Shown: positions 1-5,136, counted from the first letter of the stretch. The stretch: 7,588 nucleotides of DNA from Rhodospirillales bacterium (GCA_025352915.1 JANXSA010000348.1:1-7588); one strand, 5' to 3'. The notes: generated by a model not told the origin, from the sequence alone. Translations and numbers: made by a program.

Positions 1-504
1 CCCCCGCTGGGTCTTCAACCCAAAGAACGTCCAGCCATTCCAGCGTGTCCCGGTGATGGCGCGTGCGATGGCGGACAGCGACCGATACGGTCGTCCCTCC
101 CATTCATAGCCGTCCACTCGGACGACCACCGCGTGCTCGACGCCCTGGTAATTGCGAATCAGTTTCGTGCCGGTGACCGGTTTGTCGTCGCCGCGAATGC
201 GTCGCAGCGTGATGTTGCCGCCGTCCAGTTGTTCGCCCATCGCTTCGAGACGGCGAAGTGTCTCGGGCTTCAACCCGCCATAGGCCAGTTCCTGGATGCG
301 GTAGGCCAATCGGCTTTGCAGGAAGGCTCGGTTGTGCGGCGGCGCCTCCTTGCCGAACAACTCGCGCCACTGCGCCTGCAAGTCCGCCGCGGGTGCCGTC
401 TTCAGGGCCACCAGGCGCCACAGCACGTCGGCCGGCGGGATGGCAGGGAACGTCGTGGGCGCGGCGATGGCCGCGGCGCCTGTGGGTTTGGCCAGTTTGG
501 TCAT
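1..504 (-). CDS. DUF2924 domain protein, 3' end cut by window edge
   Basis: An uninterrupted minus-strand reading frame runs from ATG at 504 to the first base of the window, giving 168 residues without a stop. The protein begins MTKLAKPTGAAAI. Its body contains WRLVALKTAPAADLQAQWR, an LFGKEAPPHNRAFLQSRLAYRIQEL-type segment written here only in part, then LAYGGLKPETLRRLEAMG, IRGDDKPVTGTKLIRNYQG and YEWEGRPYRSLSAIARAITG. That order of segments matches my memory of DUF2924 proteins (roughly 140-200 aa), including the late TRWNGWTFFGL stretch, so only a short tail is probably missing. A GGAGAG Shine-Dalgarno (509-514) supports the start. The ATG overlaps the stop of the upstream 68-aa gene as ATGA, implying coupled translation. 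The molecular function of DUF2924 is unknown. From family context it commonly precedes a large serine recombinase in alphaproteobacterial elements; that gene would lie to the left of this window. Family call is by eye. Confidence 0.88.
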   Translation of the reverse strand, partial: MTKLAKPTGAAAIAAPTTFPAIPPADVLWRLVALKTAPAADLQAQWRELFGKEAPPHNRAFLQSRLAYRIQELAYGGLKPETLRRLEAMGEQLDGGNITLRRIRGDDKPVTGTKLIRNYQGVEHAVVVRVDGYEWEGRPYRSLSAIARAITGTRWNGWTFFGLKTQRG

Positions 505-707
505 GCGTCTCTCCGGTTGGTCCCGGTTGCATGACCGCGCTGGTGGGGCGGAAAGTGTAGGCGAAACTCTCCGTGGTCCCCGGTCTCCGCGGCGTCACGC
601 GCGCATTCCTCGGCGCTGCGGCTGCGCAGCCGCAACAGGCCGGCGGCCAGGATGGCGCAGACCTCGCGGAGGTGTGGCGGGAGGTGGGGATTGAGATTTT
701 TGCGCAT
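501..707 (-). CDS. Small 68-aa hypothetical protein upstream of the DUF2924 gene
   Basis: The product begins MRKNLNPHLPPHLREVC and continues with an arginine-rich helix (LLRLRSRSAEECARD), ending in a basic, histidine-rich tail (HQRGHATGTNRR). No catalytic motif, signal peptide or membrane segment is visible. Three things support it as a real gene: an AGGG Shine-Dalgarno at 715-718, seven bases before the ATG; a four-base ATGA overlap with the DUF2924 start; and position as first gene after the divergent regulatory gap. I recall similar short basic proteins beside DUF2924 and recombinase genes, but no function has been assigned that I know of. A role as a nucleic-acid-binding accessory to the recombinase cassette is inference from charge and context only. 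The coding sequence contains an 18-bp perfect palindrome at 617-634. Confidence 0.7.
   Translation of the reverse strand: MRKNLNPHLPPHLREVCAILAAGLLRLRSRSAEECARDAAETGDHGEFRLHFPPHQRGHATGTNRRDA
617..634. repeat. 18-bp perfect palindrome inside the 68-aa gene
   Basis: TGCGGCTGCGCAGCCGCA reads the same on both strands. It falls in the codons for the LLRLRSR stretch. Arginine- and leucine-rich coding in GC-rich DNA can produce such symmetry by chance, so a protein-binding or hairpin role is only possible. Confidence 0.45.
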
Positions 708-711
708 GGTT

Positions 712-725
712 CGACCCTAAGGTCG
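712..725 (-). promoter_or_regulatory. Inverted repeat masking the Shine-Dalgarno of the 68-aa gene
   Basis: Read on the minus strand the sequence is CGACCTTAGGGTCG: a 5-bp stem (CGACC/GGTCG) around TTAG. The AGGG Shine-Dalgarno (715-718) lies half in the loop and half in the 3' arm, seven bases before the ATG at 707. In RNA this could limit ribosome access; in DNA it could be a small dyad operator. The symmetry is seen directly, the role is inferred. Confidence 0.4.
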
Positions 726-740
726 GGGCGTCAGACAAGA

Positions 741-790
741 ATCACAAGCGAAAACAATCGTCTAACGTATTCGTGCGAAAACAAAGGAAG
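741..790. promoter_or_regulatory. AT-richer divergent regulatory region with two GCGAAAACAA repeats
   Basis: The 290 bases between the divergent starts at 707 and 998 hold no convincing gene. Their most distinctive part is an AT-richer patch with GCGAAAACAA at 748-757 and again at 775-784, 27 bases apart. On the minus strand these read TTGTTTTCGC, and TTGTTT could serve as a -35-like element for the DUF2924 transcript, though no good -10 was found. The same core, GCGAAAACA, occurs once more at 4633-4641 in the palindrome downstream of the excisionase-like gene. Weak dyads also occur at 848-861 (CGGAC-ctca-GTCCG) and 884-895 (GCATC-gt-GATGC). A binding-site role is inference. Confidence 0.4.
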
Positions 791-920
791 CCGCGCGCAA
801 CGCTTCGTGTGCTGCCTCACGCCCGAAGAGGCGCCATCAGCAGTAGCCGGACCTCAGTCCGCATTTCCCGCAAGCCGAGTCGCGCATCGTGATGCCGTGA
901 CGAGCCCGCCGCGATCCGGA

Positions 921-958
921 CTTGACGGTTGACTCCAACCAAGACTACGCCAATCGGC
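921..958 (+). promoter_or_regulatory. Candidate promoter/operator of the XRE-protease unit
   Basis: CTTGAC (921-926) resembles an alphaproteobacterial -35 element. Seventeen bases later comes ACTACGCCAATCGGC (944-958). This 15-mer contains the dyad CGCC-aatc-GGCG and overlaps where a -10 would lie, although the -10 match itself is poor. Another small dyad, GGTTG-actc-CAACC, is at 927-940. A near copy of the 15-mer (13 of 15 identical) occurs at 2113-2127 in the corresponding place before the second transcription unit, behind CTTGTG. This arrangement suits an operator for the XRE protein encoded just downstream. Confidence 0.35.
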
Positions 959-986
959 GAATTACCAAAGGCAAGGAGCCAGCCGG

Positions 987-1001
987 ATGCTACGGCGATG
1001 A
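987..1001 (+). promoter_or_regulatory. Possible four-codon leader peptide coupled to the XRE gene
   Basis: The best Shine-Dalgarno in the area, AAGGAG at 973-978, is eight bases before an ATG at 987. It is nineteen bases from the likely XRE start at 998, which is too far for direct use. The ATG at 987 opens the frame M-L-R-R-stop, and its TGA (999-1001) overlaps the XRE ATG as ATGA. This suggests leader translation delivering ribosomes to the repressor start. It could also be chance, with the XRE protein starting elsewhere. Confidence 0.3.
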
Positions 1002-1324
1002 AGTCACCCACAGCCACTCTGGGGCAGGCCATTATTGCGGCCAGAAAGGCCAATGGCATCAGCCAAAAAGACCTCGCAGCGGCGGTCCAGAAGGATGATG
1101 GCAGCGGGCCGATATCGCCGCAGTACCTCAATGACATCGAACACGACCGGCGCAGCCCGACATCCGACCAGTTGATTCGCGAATTCGCGCGCGCCCTGAA
1201 GGTCGACGAGAACTACCTGTTCGTGCTGGCAGGCAAGATACCCGACGATGTTCGTCGGGACGCCTCTGACCCGGTGGCCGTGGCCACTGCCTTTCGTGCC
1301 TTTCGCAGGACCATCTCCAGGTAG
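998..1324 (+). CDS. XRE-family HTH transcriptional regulator
   Basis: The 108-aa product carries one N-terminal Cro/cI-type DNA-binding domain. TLGQAIIAARKANGISQKDLAAAV (about residues 7-30, helices 1 and 2) is followed by the recognition-helix region ISPQYLNDIEHDRRSP (39-54) and by helices through FARALKVDENYLFVLAGKIP. The NDIEHDRRSPTSDQL segment is typical of short XRE repressors. The C-terminal tail (DPVAVATAFRAFRRTISR) may contact the neighbouring protease. The frame extends upstream to a TTG at 929, but I prefer ATG 998 because homology to the domain begins there and because of the ATGA junction with the leader frame. It lies ten bases before the ImmA/IrrE-type gene, a pairing known from ICEBs1 ImmR/ImmA and DdrO/IrrE, in which the protease inactivates the repressor. 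It probably controls itself and perhaps the genes from 2173 onward. Confidence 0.85.
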   Translation: MKSPTATLGQAIIAARKANGISQKDLAAAVQKDDGSGPISPQYLNDIEHDRRSPTSDQLIREFARALKVDENYLFVLAGKIPDDVRRDASDPVAVATAFRAFRRTISR

Positions 1325-1334
1325 GATCAGCAGC

Positions 1335-2063
1335 GTGCCGAGTTGGATTGCGGACTCATCCGGGCGTTTTCCCCAGCGGCTCTATCTGCGCACGCCAGAG
1401 ATCGATCGCGATTGTGAGATGGTCGTGTCCGAGTTTCTCCTTCGGCGCCATGGCGTTGTCCGCTATCCACTTTCCACGGCAGAACTCACCGTCCTGGTCG
1501 AAGAACACGCCAACAGCCTCGATCAGTATGCCGACCTTTCAGCCGAGGGTGATGACGTGGAAGGCATGACGTGCTTTCAGCCGGGTGGTCGGCCCGACGT
1601 GCTGATCTCCAAACATCTGACGAACCAACCCCACCGTGAGAATCGTCTGCGTACGACCCTGGCGCATGAATTCGGCCATGTATTTTATCACCGTGCCGTC
1701 TACGACCAGTTGTTTGCTGCACCGCCGGGGCTGTTCCCAACTTCGGCCGTGGACACCAGGACGGTATGCAAGCGCGATACGATGGTGCAGGCCGGTGAGG
1801 GCGATTGGCTGGAGTGGCAGGCAGGTTACGTGTGTGGCGCGCTGCTGATGCCGGTGACGGCCATCCGGCGCTTGATCGCCGACCTTCTGATGGGCCATGG
1901 CATTCACGGGGCCGCAGTTGCAGGCACGCCGGCGGCCCGCGCAGCGGAGACACGCATCATGGAGGAGTTCCTGGTGTCGGCCGACGCCGCACGGGTCAGG
2001 TTGCGCAGGCTTAGCCTGTTGTCCGACACGGCCGGGCCGCCGACGCTGTTCGACCGGCCCTAA
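1335..2063 (+). CDS. ImmA/IrrE family zinc metallo-endopeptidase (DUF955/M78)
   Basis: The 242-aa product has the gluzincin motif HEFGH at residues 111-115 within LAHEFGHVFYH (H111 and H115 as zinc ligands, E112 as the catalytic base). A later segment, DWLEWQAGYVCGALLMP (157-173), contains E160, the likely third ligand, and the LLMP signature of this family. The C-terminal part (about 175-230) is helical and basic, as in IrrE-type proteins. An in-frame ATG exists at 1248, but it lies inside the XRE gene. I prefer GTG 1335, which has AGGA at 1323-1326 eight bases upstream and directly follows the XRE stop. By family knowledge such enzymes cleave the partner XRE repressor when triggered. The trigger cannot be read from sequence. 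The stop is followed at once by a probable terminator, so the two genes likely form their own unit. Confidence 0.9.
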   Translation: MPSWIADSSGRFPQRLYLRTPEIDRDCEMVVSEFLLRRHGVVRYPLSTAELTVLVEEHANSLDQYADLSAEGDDVEGMTCFQPGGRPDVLISKHLTNQPHRENRLRTTLAHEFGHVFYHRAVYDQLFAAPPGLFPTSAVDTRTVCKRDTMVQAGEGDWLEWQAGYVCGALLMPVTAIRRLIADLLMGHGIHGAAVAGTPAARAAETRIMEEFLVSADAARVRLRRLSLLSDTAGPPTLFDRP

Positions 2064-2066
2064 CGC

Positions 2067-2088
2067 TACGTGGATCCGCGTATTTTTT
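2067..2088 (+). terminator. Probable Rho-independent terminator after the protease gene
   Basis: A six-pair stem (2067-2072 with 2077-2082, including one G-U pair) closes a GATC loop and is followed directly by six T residues (2083-2088). It begins four bases after the TAA stop. The stem is short, so termination may be partial, allowing some read-through into the downstream pair. Confidence 0.5.
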
Positions 2089-2090
2089 CG

Positions 2091-2127
2091 CTTGTGTTCG
2101 CTCCGTCTTTCAACTACGCCGATCAGC
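2091..2127 (+). promoter_or_regulatory. Candidate promoter/operator of the unknown gene pair
   Basis: CTTGTG (2091-2096) is placed like a -35 element. After 16 bases comes ACTACGCCGATCAGC (2113-2127), which matches the 944-958 motif at 13 of 15 positions. The segment lies between the terminator and the gene at 2173. A partial relative, GATCAGCAG followed by a related GCCG, occurs at 1325-1333 just before the protease start. The sequence similarity is seen directly; XRE binding is inferred. Confidence 0.35.
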
Positions 2128-2172
2128 AGAGCGCCGGATTCTTCGGTGCGTGTTGATCGAAAGGTTGCCCAC

Positions 2173-3339
2173 ATGTCGACAGTCCCCGACTTCATCAGGA
2201 GCACGCCCCCGGCTGCGCTCCGCGAATACTTCAACGCCATCAACGTCACCCTGCCCGACGACGTGGTGTGGGAAGGCGCCGCCAACGACGTCGTTCCGCC
2301 CCTGTTGCGGGCGGTGGATGCCATGAGCGACACGGACCGCCTGCGCGTCATGAACGATGCCGATCGGGTTGGCGCCATGGCAAAAGAAGCCGGCGAGGTC
2401 GCGCTCTACTCCGTGACCACATCTCCTGATGTCCTCGACACGCTGGCAAACAGCCACGCACGCGCGCTGTGGATGTTTCTCAAGGATCCCGCGGGCTTCG
2501 ATCACGCCGAAGAAGCGCGGTATGCCGACGTCTACCGCTTCGGTAAGATGTGGGACGGGTTCGAGTGCAAGTCCGGCGTTGTGCTCCCCCGCGCTGGCGA
2601 TGCCCTTGGTGCATTCCAAAACTCCATCGCTACGGCCTTCGACAGTCGCCATGTCGAGGTCGAGATTTGTGACCGCTCCCGGCCATCGCGTGACGGCGAA
2701 GACGCAGAGCTGATCCAGACCACGATCTACCGCGAGGGCCGCGCCAGTGACCGGCGGGCGTTCGTGAACGGCAAGCTCGACCGGCAGCCCTTTCGGCCGG
2801 TGATCGAGGCGGCGATCACCTATGAGCCGAAGGTCGGAACGGTCGAGGTTGTGGCGCAGGCGCGCGAGACGAGGGAAGCCTTGGTCCGGCTGTTCGCGGA
2901 GCACCTGCTCGGCACTCCGTTTGGCGGGAAACGGATTCCGGTGCGGCAGTATCGTCTTGACCCCCTCCGCCAACCCTTCGCCTTCCCGACCGACCCGGGC
3001 GACAGCATCGAGTCGGTGCGCGTCACGTCGATGAAGCTGATGCCGTTGGATACCCAGGGGCGGCGTATCACCCTGGAGTGCATGCGCGGCTCCACGGACA
3101 CCATCTGGAAAGCGGCTGCCGAGGAACTGAAGGACCAGGAGGACGGGATCGAAGGCTACCGGATCACCCAGGTCCGCTTCACCATCCGGTTCCGCCCCAC
3201 ACCCGGCGTACGTGGTGGTCGGACGCTGCCGGTCACCATTACGATGCCCCAGGGTTGTGACGTGAAGGACCGCACTGAGCGTGAGCGTCTCGTTGGCGAG
3301 AAGTATCTCCGCCGCTGGGGGTTTGTCCGCGATGTCTGA
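2173..3339 (+). CDS. Unrecognised 388-aa soluble protein, candidate effector A
   Basis: The product begins MSTVPDFIRSTPPAALREYFNAIN and shows no signal peptide or membrane helix. I do not recognise a family. The N-terminal third is helical and acidic. The middle has a charged segment (ICDRSRPSRDGEDAELIQTTIYREGR, quoted here only by its ends ICDRS and IYREGR, about residues 160-195), then FVNGKLDRQPFRPVIEAAI. The C-terminal part looks like alternating strands and helices (IRFRPTPGVRGGRTLPVTIT) and ends with EKYLRRWGFVRDV. No nucleotide-binding loop, HNH, PD-(D/E)XK or protease motif is evident. The ATG at 2173 is chosen over the upstream open frame because AAAGG (2160-2164) sits eight bases before it and it follows the promoter-like segment. 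It overlaps the next gene by eight bases, so the two are probably co-produced and may form a complex. Confidence 0.8.
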   Translation: MSTVPDFIRSTPPAALREYFNAINVTLPDDVVWEGAANDVVPPLLRAVDAMSDTDRLRVMNDADRVGAMAKEAGEVALYSVTTSPDVLDTLANSHARALWMFLKDPAGFDHAEEARYADVYRFGKMWDGFECKSGVVLPRAGDALGAFQNSIATAFDSRHVEVEICDRSRPSRDGEDAELIQTTIYREGRASDRRAFVNGKLDRQPFRPVIEAAITYEPKVGTVEVVAQARETREALVRLFAEHLLGTPFGGKRIPVRQYRLDPLRQPFAFPTDPGDSIESVRVTSMKLMPLDTQGRRITLECMRGSTDTIWKAAAEELKDQEDGIEGYRITQVRFTIRFRPTPGVRGGRTLPVTITMPQGCDVKDRTERERLVGEKYLRRWGFVRDV

Positions 3340-4264
3340 TGGCAGGATGGCACTCGACGCCGAAACCTCGCAACTCCTGCTGGAAATACTGGAACTCCGC
3401 CGTCCCCTGTTCTCGGGTGCGGCGGCGGAGTTGCAGCCGCATCCAACGTCCGTGCTGATCGCGACCGGCCTGCTCGTGCCACATGACCACGAGGATGTCT
3501 CGGCGTCACTCGCCGATCATGCCGATACACCCGTGTCACTCACCTGGTCGGAACAGCACGGCGGCTTGACCTACTTCAGCCCCGCGGTCGGGCCCGTGCT
3601 TGTCCCCAATGAACGGCTGGTGCGCCATGCGGTCGACATCGCGGTCGCGCTGCGCACATTCATGGCTGACATGGACCTGCGACGCGGTTGGCAGCCGCAT
3701 GCCCTGGTCGACGATGTGCTGTGGGAGGTCGGCGACGTCCGGCTCGACAAACGCCCAGCACGAGTGCCGATCTGGTTCGCGCGTCGCCTGTTCGACCCCG
3801 CGATTGTGCGGCAGGTCATCGACGCGGCCATCGCCCGGCCCCACAGCGCCCAGAGAGTCATCCTCACCAGCACCCGAACGTCACGGTTGGGCTCAGTTGC
3901 GGTGCCAGGCGCTACCGTGGTCGCCCTGGCCGACGTGCGTGCGAGCTTCACGGGGCTGGCCGTCAGCCCTGGCATTCTTGGCGCCAGGCTCCGCGGCGTG
4001 CCGGCGCCGGCGCAAGGCCCTCTCGTTCTGTCAGATGACGGAACGCATCTGACGATCAACGGTAGCGTCCAGGTCGAGTTCAAGACCGAACCCATGATCA
4101 ACGCCATTCGCCGCTTGGTGTCTTCGTTCCCGCAAAATAGGCGCATTCCCATCCGGGAGCTGACAGAGCATGGCAGCCCGGCGCGGCTCTTCGGCGCAAA
4201 ACGGTGGGCCGTGCTCAAGCCCTACATCAAGTCGGTGAACGGTCTCTGGGGTTTCACGCTGTAG
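3332..4264 (+). CDS. Unrecognised 310-aa protein with possible C-terminal winged helix, candidate effector B
   Basis: The product starts MSDGRMALDAETSQLLLEIL and overlaps the end of the 388-aa gene by eight bases. The start at 3332 fits the operon junction better than an in-frame GTG-type start at 3281, and a G-rich run (3317-3321) lies ten bases upstream. The middle includes VPIWFARRLFDPAIVRQVID and a hydrophobic strand-rich part (VILTSTRTSRLGSVAVPGA). The last 75 residues run LTINGSVQVEF, INAIRRLVSSF, IPIRELTEHG, KRWAVLKPYIKSVNGLWGF. That strand-helix-helix-hairpin pattern recalls an OmpR/PhoB-like winged helix, so DNA binding is possible. I cannot name a family. Its tight pairing with the 388-aa gene suggests the two act together. 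No transmembrane segment or classical nuclease motif was seen. Confidence 0.78.
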   Translation: MSDGRMALDAETSQLLLEILELRRPLFSGAAAELQPHPTSVLIATGLLVPHDHEDVSASLADHADTPVSLTWSEQHGGLTYFSPAVGPVLVPNERLVRHAVDIAVALRTFMADMDLRRGWQPHALVDDVLWEVGDVRLDKRPARVPIWFARRLFDPAIVRQVIDAAIARPHSAQRVILTSTRTSRLGSVAVPGATVVALADVRASFTGLAVSPGILGARLRGVPAPAQGPLVLSDDGTHLTINGSVQVEFKTEPMINAIRRLVSSFPQNRRIPIRELTEHGSPARLFGAKRWAVLKPYIKSVNGLWGFTL

Positions 4265-4266
4265 CC

Positions 4267-4312
4267 GGTTTTCTCCCGGTTCTTCTCCCGACCACTACCT
4301 CGTTCTTCTCCC
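4267..4312 (+). repeat. Three imperfect direct repeats before the excisionase-like gene
   Basis: GGTTTTCTCCC (4267-4277), GGTTCTTCTCCC (4278-4289) and CGTTCTTCTCCC (4301-4312) form a short iteron-like set, with starts 11 and 23 bases apart, about one and two helical turns. A related sequence, GTTTTCTCTCC, forms the left arm of the palindrome at 4603-4613 on the other side of the excisionase-like gene. Excisionases often bind phased direct repeats; that role here is inference. The 102-base gap between 4264 and 4367 holds no other visible feature. Confidence 0.45.
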
Positions 4313-4366
4313 TGCCCAGCGGCCACCTTCCCCGCAGTCGTTCGACACGGCGCGAGGAACACCGCG

Positions 4367-4552
4367 ATGACGCTGAAGCACCTGAACCAATCCGAACTGG
4401 CGCACCGCTGGGGCATCTCGCCGCGGACGCTTGAACGCTGGCGGTGGATCGGCCAGGGGCCGGCCTTTCTGAAGATCGGCGGCCGCGTCGTCTATCGGCT
4501 CGAAGATGTCGAGGCGTACGAGGCGAAGAAGAAGCAGGAGATGGCCCGGTGA
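4367..4552 (+). CDS. Excisionase/AlpA-like helix-turn-helix protein
   Basis: This 61-aa protein consists almost entirely of one winged-helix domain of the MerR/excisionase type: LNQSELAHRWGISPRTLERWRW (helix-turn-helix, residues about 6-27), then GPAFLKIGGRVVYRLEDVEAYE (wing and last helix), then a lysine-rich end. The pattern of substrate tryptophans, the KIGGRV-Y-LEDVE wing and the total length fit the small HTH proteins annotated as excisionases or AlpA regulators in prophages and integrative elements. GAGGA at 4354-4358 is eight bases before the ATG. The stop overlaps the next GTG as GTGA, so it heads the downstream cluster. It may act as a recombination directionality factor or as an activator of that cluster; sequence alone cannot separate these. 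Repeats on both sides are candidate binding sites. Confidence 0.82.
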   Translation: MTLKHLNQSELAHRWGISPRTLERWRWIGQGPAFLKIGGRVVYRLEDVEAYEAKKKQEMAR

Positions 4553-5136
4553 GCGCGCCGACGCCGCAGCACATCTTCGCTGCACCACGCACGACTTACT
4601 TTGTTTTCTCTCCGCTTCGCGAGCGAAGCCGCGCGAAAACATGCGAATTGGTGCCCGTCACCCATGCCTGTATTTCAATGGGGATGAAGATCACCGATCC
4701 ATCCCGCACCGTGATTGCCGACGAGGCCGCACTGCTCGCCTGGGTCAAGGCGGCCTCGCCTGGCGCGTGCTCCGTGTACCATGTCGGCCACCTCGCATCG
4801 GATCGCGTGCAGGACACATCGCGTCTGGCCGCCCCGGCACGCGCGGCGCTCAACAGGATCGCCAACCGTGTCATGACCCTGGTCGAGCAGGCGCTGGTGA
4901 TTGCCGTGCAGCAGCGCCTCGACGACGGCCAGATCACCTATCTCGCGATCAAGTCGCAGCGGCATGCGGCGGAGCCGCGGACAATGCGAGGGCACCAGCC
5001 GCCGGAGCGGCATCGTCACTTCTCCCGCGGCACCACTCGCACCGAGGCCTATGAGGCAGTGCAGGCCCGCAGTTCATCCGCCGACCCGTCGTCGATAGCC
5101 ACCATCTCCGTCGCTGCCCCGCGGGTAGCGCAATGA
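4549..5136 (+). CDS. Phage-type hypothetical protein of up to 195 aa
   Basis: The clearest conserved-looking part begins at TVIADEAALLAWVKAASPG and runs through VYHVGHLASDR, LNRIANRVMTLVEQALVIAVQQRL and ITYLAIKSQ. It resembles small hypothetical proteins of alphaproteobacterial prophages with the pattern LLxW...G..xVYH.G.LA.DR...L...A...A...LV...Q.RL....YLA. The C-terminal 50 residues look disordered. The start is uncertain. GTG 4549 has AGGAG (4536-4540) exactly eight bases upstream and a GTGA junction, which I prefer. ATG 4678 or 4684 lies closer to the conserved part but has no usable Shine-Dalgarno. If GTG is used, the first 43 codons contain a large palindrome and read less like ordinary coding sequence. 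Function is unknown. The end overlaps the next gene as ATGA. Confidence 0.68.
   Translation: MSAPTPQHIFAAPRTTYFVFSPLRERSRAKTCELVPVTHACISMGMKITDPSRTVIADEAALLAWVKAASPGACSVYHVGHLASDRVQDTSRLAAPARAALNRIANRVMTLVEQALVIAVQQRLDDGQITYLAIKSQRHAAEPRTMRGHQPPERHRHFSRGTTRTEAYEAVQARSSSADPSSIATISVAAPRVAQ
4602..4641. repeat. 40-bp imperfect palindrome with interrupted arms
   Basis: The inner arms are GCTTCGC (4614-4620) and GCGAAGC (4623-4629) around GA. The outer arms are TGTTTTC (4602-4608) and GAAAACA (4635-4641). They are separated from the inner arms by non-pairing five-base steps of equal length on each side, so the whole is symmetric. In RNA it would give a strong hairpin; in DNA it resembles a binding site for a dimer of dimers. 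The right arm, GCGAAAACA, matches the two repeats at 748 and 775. The element lies within the first codons of the 4549 frame if that start is used. Confidence 0.6.

Noticed and set aside
104..598. Minus-strand 164-codon frame overlapping the DUF2924 gene
   Set aside because: Wrong frame of the DUF2924 gene; the translation is arginine-rich without domain features.
700..725. GGTTCGACCC resembling a tRNA T-loop
   Set aside because: The flanks do not form a T stem or acceptor stem, and no anticodon arm precedes it.
573..932. Plus-strand open frame through the divergent region
   Set aside because: It crosses the antisense 68-aa gene and the AT-richer regulatory patch, with no SD or domain.
1539..2378. 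Long minus-strand open frame across the protease gene and gap
   Set aside because: It is antisense to a gene with clear HEFGH and LLMP motifs, has no recognisable domain, and runs through the terminator and promoter-like region.
2110..2973. Minus-strand open frame of 287 codons opposite the 388-aa gene
   Set aside because: Antisense shadow in GC-rich DNA; no domain or ribosome signal, while the plus-strand gene has SD and operon overlap.
4506..5054. Plus-strand 182-codon frame in a second frame
   Set aside because: Shadow of the frame starting at 4549; arginine-rich composition and no fit to the ATGA/GTGA junctions.
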